Shown: piece after piece, positions 53,627 to 61,454 of the stretch | How positions within the stretch are numbered: position 1 is the stretch's first letter | Layout: every line of letters begins with the position of its first letter | Assembly: GCF_902859945.1 (NCBI RefSeq) | Contig: NZ_CADIKL010000042.1 | Location: 1 to 64,000, forward strand | Length of the DNA stretch: 64,000 nucleotides | Reading direction: 5' to 3' | Source: Paraburkholderia caffeinitolerans | GTDB taxonomy: Bacteria > Pseudomonadota > Gammaproteobacteria > Burkholderiales > Burkholderiaceae | The notes under the pieces: model-generated | What the model was told of the DNA's origin: nothing | Databases searched by the model: none | The model's input: the letters and a program-made list of their open reading frames with translations, nothing else | Program-made: the position numbers and the translations under genes

Positions 53627-54261
53627 GCGCGACCCCGTCGTCCGGGGAGCCCGGGTTCGCAGTCGATGCGCAGGGCTGGGTTGCCGGCGCACGCCGTCTG
53701 CCAACGCCCAACTTCGAGGCGCGTCCTGCTGGTGTGGTCCCCACGCTGATCGTGGTGCACAACATCAGTTTGCCGCCCGACACCTTTGGCGGCTCCGAGA
53801 TCGCCGACCTGTTCCTCAATCGTCTCGATTGCGATGCGCATCCGTATTTCGATGCTTATCTGCGCGGCGTGCGCGTGTCCGCGCACTTCGTGATTCACCG
53901 CGACGGCACGCTCGAGCAATTCGTCTCGTGCGCCGAGCGCGCATGGCACGCGGGGCTGTCCAATTTCTTTGGGCGCGAGCGTTGCAACGACTTCTCAATC
54001 GGCATCGAACTCGAGGGCAGCGATACGTGCGCGTTCGAGCCCGCGCAATACGCGACGCTCGCACCGCTCGTCAGGTCGCTGGCGGCGCATTATCCGATCG
54101 ACGCGCTAGCGGGACATTCGGATATCGCTCCCGGCAGAAAAACCGATCCCGGCCCGCATTTCGACTGGGCCCGCTTGCAGCGCGAGACGCACCTCGCCGA
54201 TGCCTTCTTCCCCTATATCCACCCGCGCATGGGGAACGACGCACGCGACGCGTCGCCGTGA
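53623..54261 (+). CDS. ampD: 1,6-anhydro-N-acetylmuramyl-L-alanine amidase AmpD
   Basis: A 212-residue cytoplasmic zinc amidase of the amidase-2 family. It cleaves anhydro-muropeptides in wall recycling and so keeps AmpR-controlled beta-lactamase low where that exists. Zinc ligands are in LIVVHNIS (His), GHSDIAPGRKTDPG (His, Asp), and the HFVIHRDGTLEQFV block is conserved. The start at 53623 overlaps the previous stop. The longer in-frame reading from 53275 is inside the PP0621 gene. Confidence 0.95.
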   Translation: MSATPSSGEPGFAVDAQGWVAGARRLPTPNFEARPAGVVPTLIVVHNISLPPDTFGGSEIADLFLNRLDCDAHPYFDAYLRGVRVSAHFVIHRDGTLEQFVSCAERAWHAGLSNFFGRERCNDFSIGIELEGSDTCAFEPAQYATLAPLVRSLAAHYPIDALAGHSDIAPGRKTDPGPHFDWARLQRETHLADAFFPYIHPRMGNDARDASP

Positions 54262-54439
54262 CTCACGCAAGCGCCATTAAAGAAGCGCAACTAAACGGAA
54301 CCCCTGGCCGCGTGCTAACCGTAGCGTTGCACATGGACTTTCTGGCGCACGCAAATTGATGTTTCGCTCGAATGCCCGCGCCGTCTGGGCTTCGCGCCGG
54401 CGCCCTCGTTGTCAAGGCTTTTGGAAGGAAATTTAGCCG

Positions 54440-54467
54440 TTGACCGTCCGGCAACTTCCACTATACT
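54440..54467 (+). promoter_or_regulatory. nrdA promoter
   Basis: TTGACC (54440-54445) and TATACT (54462-54467) with a 16-base spacer. The -10 lies inside the first NrdR-like box. Transcription would start near 54474. Confidence 0.75.
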
Positions 54468-54504
54468 TCGTACCCGAAGCACGGCCTTACACCATATGTT
54501 GTGT
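54458..54504 (+). promoter_or_regulatory. Tandem NrdR boxes
   Basis: ACACCATATGTTGTGT (54489-54504) is nearly identical to the NrdR consensus acaCwAtATaTwgtgt. A weaker copy CCACTATACTTCGTAC (54458-54473) starts exactly 31 bases upstream and overlaps the -10. A pair of boxes about three helical turns apart in front of RNR genes is the known arrangement for the ATP/dATP-sensing repressor NrdR. Confidence 0.82.
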
Positions 54505-54694
54505 TGTTCTGCGGCGCCCCGCTCTGACGAGCATGGCGCCGCGCGCATTAGCGGCATAGAAAAACTTGTGCAGTGCGGCTGCCCGGAAAACCGGCAGCAC
54601 CGGCTGCAATCGAGAAAAAAGGTACAGCCAATGATCGCGGCATCCACGATGAAGACCGAAGCGTTCTGTGATTCATCTGCCTTGCCGCATCCGG

Positions 54695-54719
54695 CAGCCT
54701 CGCCAGGCTGGCTTTTTTT
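54695..54719 (+). terminator. Terminator-like hairpin in the nrdA leader (possible attenuator)
   Basis: CAGCCT (54695-54700) pairs with AGGCTG (54705-54710) around CGCC, followed by GC and T7. It lies inside the leader, 92 bases before the nrdA start and well after the promoter. GGCTGCC at 54577-54583 can pair with GGCAGCC (54693-54699) and would break this stem. Confidence 0.55.
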
Positions 54720-54810
54720 CTCCGCCCGATCGACCGCGCACACGGGGGCGCGGCATCCGATTTAACTCGCGAAAACCCTTCGCTCATTTCCAGGACCAGG
54801 AGCTTTGCAC

Positions 54811-57798
54811 ATGCAAACGACCGATAACGTCTCGACCCAGTACGAAGGCGCGCCTGCCGCGCGCACGCTGGGTGGCCTGCCGCAGGACGGCCAGGCCAGC
54901 GCGACGCAGTTCGCCGACCACAAGGTGATCCGCCGTAACGGCAGCGTTGTGGGCTTCGAGCCGTCGAAGATCAACCTTGCGATGACCAAGGCATTCCTGG
55001 CCGTCAATGGCGGGCAGGGTGCGGCTTCGGCACGCGTTCGCGAACTCGTCGAGCAGCTCACGCAGAACGTCGTGCGCGCACTCGTGCGCAGCCGCCCGAA
55101 CGGCGGCACGTTCCACATCGAAGACATCCAGGACCAGGTCGAACTCGCGCTCATGCGCGGCGGCGAGCACAACGTCGCGCGCGCCTACGTGCTGTATCGC
55201 GAGAAGCGCAACCAGGAACGCGCGCATGCACCGGAAGCGGCAGCAGCGGCAGCGCCTGGCATCAACGTCACCGACAACGGCGTGACGCGTCCGCTCGACA
55301 TGCACGCACTGCGCGCGCTGATCGTCTCGGCGTGCGAAGGCCTTGGCGATGCCGTGAATGCCGACCCGATCGTCGCGGAAACGGTGAAGAACCTGTACGA
55401 CGGCGTGCCGATGTCGCAGGTCTACGACTCGGCGATTCTCGCCGCGCGCACGATGATCGAAAAGGATCCGGCGTATAGCCAGGCCACCTCACGTATTCTG
55501 CTGCACACGATCCGTCGCGAAATTCTCGAAGAGGAAGTCACGCAAGCCGACATGGGCTGGCGTTACGCAGAGTACTTCCCGCAGTTCATCAAGCGCGGCG
55601 TGGAAGCCGGCCTGCTCGACGACAAGCTCCAGCAGTTCGATCTGAAGCGTCTGGGCAACGCGCTCGACGCGAGCCGCGACCTGCAGTTCGGCTACCTCGG
55701 TCTGCAAACGCTGTATGACCGCTACTTCCTGCATGTGCACGGCACGCGCATCGAAATGCCGCAGGCATTCTTCATGCGCGTCGCGATGGGCCTCTCGCTC
55801 AACGAGATCGACCGCGAAGCGCGCGCGATCGAGTTCTACAACGTGCTCTCGTCGTTCGACTTCATGTCGTCCACGCCCACGCTGTTCAACTCGGGCACGC
55901 ACCGCTCGCAGCTCTCGTCGTGCTACCTCACGACGGTTGCCGACGACCTCGACGGCATCTACGAAGCGCTCAAGGACAACGCACTGCTCTCGAAGTTTGC
56001 AGGCGGTCTGGGCAACGACTGGACGCGCGTGCGTGCGCTCGGTTCGCACATCAAGGGCACCAACGGCAAGTCGCAAGGCGTCGTGCCGTTCCTGAAGGTC
56101 GTGAACGACACGGCTGTCGCCGTGAACCAGGGCGGCAAGCGCAAGGGCGCGGTGTGCGCGTACCTGGAGTCGTGGCACCTCGACATCGAAGAATTCCTCG
56201 AGCTGCGCAAGAACACCGGCGACGACCGCCGCCGCACCCACGACATGAACACGGCGAACTGGATTCCCGACCTGTTCATGAAGCGCGTGATGGAAGGCGG
56301 CGACTGGACGCTGTTCTCGCCCTCGACCTGCCCGGACCTGCATGACAAGTTCGGCATCGAATTCGAGCAGGCTTACACGGCTTACGAAGAGAAGGTCGCG
56401 CGCGGCGAGATCAAGCTGTTCAAGAAGATTCCGGCAGCGCAAATGTGGCGCAAGATGCTCGGCATGCTGTTCGAAACGGGCCATCCGTGGATCACGTTCA
56501 AGGATCCGTGCAACATCCGTTCGCCGCAGCAGCACGTGGGCGTCGTCCACTCGTCGAACCTGTGCACGGAAATCACGCTCAACACGAGCGACAGCGAAAT
56601 CGCCGTGTGTAACCTGGGCTCGGTGAACCTCGTCGCGCACATGGTCGAACAGGCCGACGGCACGTTCGCGCTCGACCACGACAAGCTCAAGCGCACCATC
56701 AGCGTGGCGATGCGCATGCTCGACAACGTCATCGACATCAACTATTACGCGGTGTCGAAGGCGCGCAACTCGAACCTGAAGCATCGTCCGGTGGGCATGG
56801 GCATCATGGGCTTCCAGGACTGCCTGCACGTGCTGCGCACGCCGTTTGCTTCGCAAGAGGCCGTGGAGTTCGCCGACCGCTCGATGGAAGCCGTCTGCTA
56901 CTACGCGTACTGGGCGTCGACGGAGCTGGCGGCGGAGCGCGGCCGCTACTCGACGTATCGCGGCTCGCTGTGGGATCGCGGCATCCTCCCGCAAGACACG
57001 CTCAAGCTGCTCGCCGAGCAGCGCGGCGGCTACGTTGAAGTCGACTCGAGCGAGTCGATGGACTGGACCTCGCTGCGCGAGCGCATCGCGACGCACGGCA
57101 TGCGCAATTCGAACTGCATCGCGATCGCACCGACCGCGACCATCTCGAACATCATCGGCGTGTCGCCTTGCATCGAGCCGACGTTCCAGAACCTCTATGT
57201 GAAGTCGAACCTCTCGGGCGAATTCACGGTGGTGAACGACTACCTCGTGCGCGACCTGAAGGTGCGCGGTCTGTGGGACGAAGTCATGGTCGCCGACCTC
57301 AAGTACTTCGACGGCATGCTCTCGCGCATCGACCGCATTCCGGCCGATCTGCGCGCGGTGTACGCAACGGCGTTCGAAGTCGACCCGACGTGGCTTGTCG
57401 AAGCCGCATCGCGTCGTCAGAAGTGGATCGACCAGGCGCAGTCGCTGAACATTTTCATGGCGGGTGCATCGGGCAAGAAGCTCGACGAGATCTACAAGCT
57501 CGCCTGGATCCGCGGCCTGAAGACCACGTACTACCTGCGCACGATGGCAGCCACGCACGTCGAGAAGTCGACGGTCGCGCACGGCGCGCTCAACGCAGTG
57601 CCGACGGGTGGCAACGGTGGCGGCGCGGGCAACGCAGGCGGCGCCGGCTTCGGTGCGGCGGGCGGTGCTGGCAACGGTGCGGGCTCGAGCGTGATGCAAG
57701 CCGCGCCGGCAGCGGAAGCCGCACCCGAAGCGGAAGGTCCGGTGTGCATGATGCGTCCGGGCGATGCCGGCTTCGAAGAGTGTGAAGCTTGCCAATAA
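54811..57798 (+). CDS. nrdA: Class Ia ribonucleoside-diphosphate reductase, large subunit
   Basis: A 995-residue catalytic alpha subunit that reduces NDPs to dNDPs. An N-terminal ATP-cone (about residues 40-135, KVIRRNGSVVGFEPSKINLAM) is the dATP-sensing site. The barrel follows with SSCYLTTV (first redox Cys), SNLCTEITL (radical Cys) and VCNLGSVNL. The C-terminal CEAC pair (Cys991, Cys994) regenerates the enzyme, reached through an unusually Gly/Ala-rich linker (about 935-965). ATG at 54811 is chosen for the AGGAG 8 bases before; a TTG two codons up is not needed. Confidence 0.97.
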   Translation: MQTTDNVSTQYEGAPAARTLGGLPQDGQASATQFADHKVIRRNGSVVGFEPSKINLAMTKAFLAVNGGQGAASARVRELVEQLTQNVVRALVRSRPNGGTFHIEDIQDQVELALMRGGEHNVARAYVLYREKRNQERAHAPEAAAAAAPGINVTDNGVTRPLDMHALRALIVSACEGLGDAVNADPIVAETVKNLYDGVPMSQVYDSAILAARTMIEKDPAYSQATSRILLHTIRREILEEEVTQADMGWRYAEYFPQFIKRGVEAGLLDDKLQQFDLKRLGNALDASRDLQFGYLGLQTLYDRYFLHVHGTRIEMPQAFFMRVAMGLSLNEIDREARAIEFYNVLSSFDFMSSTPTLFNSGTHRSQLSSCYLTTVADDLDGIYEALKDNALLSKFAGGLGNDWTRVRALGSHIKGTNGKSQGVVPFLKVVNDTAVAVNQGGKRKGAVCAYLESWHLDIEEFLELRKNTGDDRRRTHDMNTANWIPDLFMKRVMEGGDWTLFSPSTCPDLHDKFGIEFEQAYTAYEEKVARGEIKLFKKIPAAQMWRKMLGMLFETGHPWITFKDPCNIRSPQQHVGVVHSSNLCTEITLNTSDSEIAVCNLGSVNLVAHMVEQADGTFALDHDKLKRTISVAMRMLDNVIDINYYAVSKARNSNLKHRPVGMGIMGFQDCLHVLRTPFASQEAVEFADRSMEAVCYYAYWASTELAAERGRYSTYRGSLWDRGILPQDTLKLLAEQRGGYVEVDSSESMDWTSLRERIATHGMRNSNCIAIAPTATISNIIGVSPCIEPTFQNLYVKSNLSGEFTVVNDYLVRDLKVRGLWDEVMVADLKYFDGMLSRIDRIPADLRAVYATAFEVDPTWLVEAASRRQKWIDQAQSLNIFMAGASGKKLDEIYKLAWIRGLKTTYYLRTMAATHVEKSTVAHGALNAVPTGGNGGGAGNAGGAGFGAAGGAGNGAGSSVMQAAPAAEAAPEAEGPVCMMRPGDAGFEECEACQ

Positions 57799-58309
57799 AG
57801 CGGCAGCGCGCGATGCAACGTCGTGCGCATGCAGCAGGACCGCAAGCACAGCAGCATCAGTAGTCAGTAGTAAACAGTAGATAGTCGATGTAACGGGCGG
57901 CGTGCGCAACGCGCGCCGCCCAGCTCTCCTGGCGACGCGCGGCACGCGCATTGCGAAGCTCGAAGCAGACGCCAATGCGCAATGCAACGAGACGCACATG
58001 CGAGAAGCAAGAAGCGCTAACAGGAAGGAATCCCTGGAGTTTCGCGCGCGAGCGAACGGCGCGTGGCGAACCGACTTTCACACACGCTCACGATGTCGCG
58101 AAGACCCACGATCAGCCGCTCATGGAGATGATCGTCGCGACAACCACACGATGCTTGAGCGCCGTTCACGCGATGCGCGCGACACGATGCAATAACAAAG
58201 TGTTGTATCGAGGTCGCAACGCGAATCGAAAACAGGATTTTTCGTGTGCGAACCCTTTTATCGCGCATGAAAAGATGGTACAAACCGATCTAAATTGATG
58301 GTGACATTT
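57799..58309 (+). other. nrdA-nrdB intergenic region
   Basis: 511 bases. After nrdA comes a short A/T-rich stretch with the repeated word CAGTAG (57858-57880). The rest is GC-mixed without a convincing ORF, terminator or NrdR box. I cannot place an nrdB promoter with confidence. Short readings on both strands lack start signals and family likeness. Confidence 0.45.
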
Positions 58310-59533
58310 ATGCTCAACTGGGATGACGAGATCACGGCCGTAACTCCGTCGAGCGGTGCGCAGCAAAACGCAATGCGCAACCTCGCGGGAGTGGCTGTCT
58401 CTGTTCCGGAAACGCAGCTCAACCTGCATTCCACTCCTCAGTCCTCTTCGGCGCAAAACATCTTCGCCGCCGACTTCGCAGTCGCACCGCCGCCGCAAGC
58501 TCCGGTCTCGGCAGAGGCCCGCGTGAATGTCGCCGACAAGCGCATCATCAACGGCCAGACCGACGTGAACCAGTTGGTCCCGTTCAAGTACAAGTGGGCT
58601 TGGGAGAAGTACCTGTCCGGCTGCGCGAACCACTGGATGCCGCAGGAAATCAACATGTCGCGCGACATCGCCCTGTGGAAGGACCCGAATGGTCTGACCG
58701 AGGACGAGCGCCGCATCGTCAAGCGTAACCTCGGCTTCTTCGTTACCGCCGACTCCCTCGCCGCCAACAACATTGTGCTCGGCACCTACCGGCACATCAC
58801 GGCGCCCGAATGCCGCCAGTTCCTGCTGCGCCAGGCGTTCGAAGAGGCGATCCATACGCACGCGTATCAGTACATCGTCGAGTCGCTGGGCCTGGACGAA
58901 AGCGAGATCTTCAACGCGTACCACGAGGTCAAGTCGATCCGCGACAAGGACGAGTTCCTGATCCCGTTCATCCAGACGCTGACCGATCCGTCGTTCAAGA
59001 CCGGCACGCTCGAAGCCGACCAGACGCTGCTCCGGTCGCTGATCGTGTTCGCCTGCATCATGGAAGGCCTGTTCTTCTATGTGGGCTTCACGCAAATTCT
59101 CGCGCTGGGCCGCCAGAACAAGATGACCGGTGCTGCGGAGCAGTATCAGTACATCCTGCGCGACGAGTCGATGCACTGCAACTTCGGCATCGACCTGATC
59201 AACCAGATCAAGCTCGAGAACCCGCAGCTGTGGACCCCGGCGTTCCGCGCGGAGATTACCGAACTGTTCAAGCATGCGGTCGACCTCGAGTACCGTTACG
59301 CGGAAGACACCATGCCGCGTGGCGTGCTGGGCCTGAACGCATCGATGTTCAAGAGCTATCTGCGCTTCATCTGCAACCGCCGTTGCCAGCAGATCGGTCT
59401 CGATACGCTGTTCCCGAACGAAGAGAACCCGTTCCCGTGGATGAGCGAGATGATCGACTTGAAGAAGGAACGCAACTTCTTCGAGACGCGTGTGATCGAA
59501 TATCAGACCGGCGGTGCGCTGTCCTGGGAATAA
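58310..59533 (+). CDS. nrdB: Class Ia ribonucleotide reductase, small subunit
   Basis: A 407-residue di-iron/tyrosyl radical beta subunit. Metal-ligand helices are recognisable: FVTADSLAANNIV, QAFEEAIHTHAYQYIVESL (Glu, His), and the second pair in ACIMEGLFFYVGF and RDESMHCNFGIDLI (Glu, His). The N-terminus of about 70 residues is a linker. The C-terminus has the Glu/Trp-rich tail ending SWE that docks on NrdA. ATG at 58310 (MLNWDDEI) is chosen over ATG 58298 by family start. Confidence 0.96.
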   Translation: MLNWDDEITAVTPSSGAQQNAMRNLAGVAVSVPETQLNLHSTPQSSSAQNIFAADFAVAPPPQAPVSAEARVNVADKRIINGQTDVNQLVPFKYKWAWEKYLSGCANHWMPQEINMSRDIALWKDPNGLTEDERRIVKRNLGFFVTADSLAANNIVLGTYRHITAPECRQFLLRQAFEEAIHTHAYQYIVESLGLDESEIFNAYHEVKSIRDKDEFLIPFIQTLTDPSFKTGTLEADQTLLRSLIVFACIMEGLFFYVGFTQILALGRQNKMTGAAEQYQYILRDESMHCNFGIDLINQIKLENPQLWTPAFRAEITELFKHAVDLEYRYAEDTMPRGVLGLNASMFKSYLRFICNRRCQQIGLDTLFPNEENPFPWMSEMIDLKKERNFFETRVIEYQTGGALSWE

Positions 59534-59981
59534 CCCGGGCGCACCCGGAGCCAAGTCTTTTGGGGTTGCCGCCAGGCGCCATATGAGCGCCTCGGCCGGC
59601 GGATGATTAGGAGCAGGAACGCCTGATGCAAAGCGTGTCCGGGGCCTTGGCGGCTCACCGATATGACAGGCACTTTGCGAACCCTTCAGTGGGATGGGCA
59701 AACTTCCCCCCGGAAAAGGGCGTGGGCCTCGCGAGTCGTGCGGCCTGCGCTTTCAACGAACGTTGGTCGGCGTCGGTATTCGACGCCGGATCGATCTGGC
59801 GCGCGGTGCCTCATGGCACGGCGCGCCTTACCGCATTCATTAGCGTAAGCGCGCGGGATCAGCGTACGCCGATGAATAGCCCGCTTCGTAGTGTGCGCCG
59901 TGAGAAGCGTTCGCGGGAAGCGGGTTTTGACGAAGGGTGTAGTTTGAACTGACTCTCATCTGAACCTGAAGGAGAACAAAA
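59534..59981 (+). other. nrdB-histone-like gene intergenic region
   Basis: 448 bases. A stem AGGCGC/GCGCCT (59574-59592) without T-run lies 40 bases after nrdB and could end its transcript. A reading of 108 codons (59626-59952) has arbitrary-looking composition and is not called. TTGACG at 59927-59932 may be a -35 for the downstream gene, without a clear -10. Confidence 0.45.
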
Positions 59982-60614
59982 ATGGCAACTGCCAAGAAAA
60001 AGCCGGCGGCCAAGAAAGCCGCAGTGAAGAAGGTTGCAGCGAAGAAGGCCGCACCGGCCAAGAAGGCCGCAGCGAAGAAGGTCGCGGTGAAGAAGGTTGC
60101 AGCCAAGAAAGTCGCCGTGAAGAAGGTTGCTGCGAAGAAGGCAGCACCGGCGAAGAAGGCCGCAGCGAAGAAAGTCGCCGTGAAGAAGGTTGCTGCGAAG
60201 AAGGCAGCACCGGCGAAGAAGGCCGCAGCGAAGAAGGTTGCAGCCAAGAAAGTCGCCGTGAAGAAGGTTGCAGCGAAGAAGGCAGCACCGGCGAAGAAGG
60301 CCGCAGCGAAGAAAGTCGCCGTGAAGAAGGTTGCTGCCAAGAAGGCGCCTGCGAAGAAGGCTGCTGCCAAGAAGGCCGCGCCTGCGAAGAAGGCTGCTGC
60401 CAAGAAGGCTGCGCCTGCGAAGAAGGCCGCTGCCAAGAAGGCTGCCCCTGCGAAGAAGGCCGCCGCCAAGAAGGCTGCCAAGAAGGCGCCTGCGAAGGCT
60501 GCTGCTGCCGCGCCTGCTGCCCCTGCTGCGCAACCGGCCGCGCCCGCAGCAACGGTCAAGACTGCCCTGAATCCGGCCGCAGCATGGCCGTTCCCGACCG
60601 GCAGCCGTCCGTAA
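59982..60614 (+). CDS. Histone H1-like Lys/Ala-rich repeat protein
   Basis: A 210-residue very basic protein made almost wholly of Lys, Ala, Val and Pro. Tandem units AAKKV, AVKKV, AAKKA and APAKK repeat from residue 5 to about 175, and an Ala/Pro tail follows ending in PFPTGSRP. Such proteins resemble eukaryotic H1 tails, AlgP and Chlamydia HctB, and bind DNA without sequence preference. Shine-Dalgarno AAGGAGAAC is clear. DNA repeats are near-identical, so copy number could vary between strains. Role in nucleoid compaction is inferred. Confidence 0.85.
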   Translation: MATAKKKPAAKKAAVKKVAAKKAAPAKKAAAKKVAVKKVAAKKVAVKKVAAKKAAPAKKAAAKKVAVKKVAAKKAAPAKKAAAKKVAAKKVAVKKVAAKKAAPAKKAAAKKVAVKKVAAKKAPAKKAAAKKAAPAKKAAAKKAAPAKKAAAKKAAPAKKAAAKKAAKKAPAKAAAAAPAAPAAQPAAPAATVKTALNPAAAWPFPTGSRP

Positions 60615-60726
60615 GCAGTACGAGCCGAAGCGCACGAGAGTCAGTCAATACGCGCGCTTCGGTGGCCGGGCCGGGCGCTGTGCCTGCGGATGCATCCGCG
60701 CAGGCGCAAATGCCGGGCCCGCTCCC

Positions 60727-60764
60727 AATCCCGTCGCCGGGTTTGTCCGCGACGGGATTTTTTT
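60727..60764 (+). terminator. Intrinsic terminator after the H1-like gene
   Basis: AATCCCGTCGC (60727-60737) pairs with GCGACGGGATT (60749-60759), followed by a T-run. Confidence 0.85.
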
Positions 60765-60837
60765 CGTCCACGTTTTTTGCTCACACGCTACGTTCGCGTG
60801 TGCAGCATTCAGGCAACTCCGTTTTGGCGCGGGCATG

Positions 60838-60872
60838 AAAAAAGGCGCATGCACAGGGGAGCACATGCGCCT
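60838..60872 (-). terminator. Intrinsic terminator after the glycine-zipper lipoprotein gene
   Basis: AGGCGCATG (60843-60851) pairs with CATGCGCCT (60864-60872). On the minus strand a T6 run follows (60843-60838). Confidence 0.85.
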
Positions 60873-60925
60873 GAGGTTCCGCAGGAAGGCGCAAGGCGCC
60901 GCTGCGGTACAGGGGAAACCGGTTA

Positions 60926-61402
60926 TCAGTGCGTCACGCGCGTGACGCCTCCGCTCGAAACCAGGCGCACCCGCTCGCCGGCCTGGAAGACCTCGCCGGT
61001 GGCGGCTTGAGTGATGGCGCGATAGTCGCCGTTGTCGAGACGCACCGTGATCTCGAGGCCGTTGTGCATGGCCACGCCGTTCTCGACTGCGTTGCCGGCC
61101 ACTGCACCCGCGATGCCGCCGATGATGCCCGTGATGATCGAGCCCGTGCCACCGCCGATCTGGCTGCCTGCCACGGCGCCAAGCGCGCCGCCGCCCACTG
61201 CGCCGATTCCGCTCGGCTGGCCGTTGTTGGAACTGATCTTCACCGCGCGCACGTTTTCGACCGTGGCCATGCGCACGGTGGCTTCGCGTTGCGCCTGCGA
61301 GGCGGTGTAGACATCGGCGGAACTGCTGTTATAGGCGCAGCCCGTCATGGCGAGCGAGCCCGCAATCATGACGGCGACAATCAGACGACTTGTTGTTTTC
61401 AT
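60926..61402 (-). CDS. Glycine-zipper 2TM outer-membrane lipoprotein (SlyB/17-kDa antigen-like)
   Basis: A 158-residue lipoprotein. The signal peptide of 21 residues ends with lipobox MTG-Cys22. The central part is a glycine zipper (GGGALGAVAGSQIGGG, GIIGGIAGAVAGNAVE; about residues 75-110), as in SlyB/PcpO and the rickettsial 17-kDa antigen. A C-terminal beta region binds no known ligand. The ATG at 61402 is taken because GGAG lies 9 bases upstream. Relatives are envelope-stress genes; PhoP-type control is not visible here. Confidence 0.86.
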   Translation of the reverse strand: MKTTSRLIVAVMIAGSLAMTGCAYNSSSADVYTASQAQREATVRMATVENVRAVKISSNNGQPSGIGAVGGGALGAVAGSQIGGGTGSIITGIIGGIAGAVAGNAVENGVAMHNGLEITVRLDNGDYRAITQAATGEVFQAGERVRLVSSGGVTRVTH

Positions 61403-61454
61403 TTCCCGTAACTCCAAAGAGCGCCGCCGGTAACGATGGAGGCGACGCCCGGAT

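Larger units (their letters stand above)
54262..54810 (+). other. nrdA promoter and long leader region
   Basis: 549 bases without an assured gene. It holds the nrdA promoter, the NrdR boxes and a leader of about 340 nt. The leader has a stem GCTGCCCGG/CCGGCAGC (54578-54598, one bulge), a small stem TGCCG/CGGCA (54683-54696), then a terminator-like hairpin with T7 (54695-54719). An ORF of 44 codons from ATG 54631 to 54765, with AAAAGG in front, runs through the hairpin; its reality is unproven. Confidence 0.6.
60615..60925. other. Intergenic region with two terminators
   Basis: 311 bases between converging genes. Holds the plus-strand terminator at 60727-60764 and the minus-strand one at 60838-60872. 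Nothing else convincing. Confidence 0.6.

Noticed and set aside
55489..57999. 836-codon open frame antisense to nrdA
   Set aside because: Same reason: composition is that of a reverse-complement shadow and nrdA is certain.
58196..58215. NrdR-like word before nrdB (AACAAAGTGTTG)
   Set aside because: Lacks the central ATAT-like core and dyad symmetry; too far from the consensus.
59626..59952. 108-codon open frame before the H1-like gene
   Set aside because: No family likeness, no clear Shine-Dalgarno sequence, and residue composition like random translation of intergenic DNA.
59982..60614. CRISPR-like repetitive appearance of the lysine-rich region
   Set aside because: Repeats are in frame, have no unique spacers and encode a continuous basic protein.
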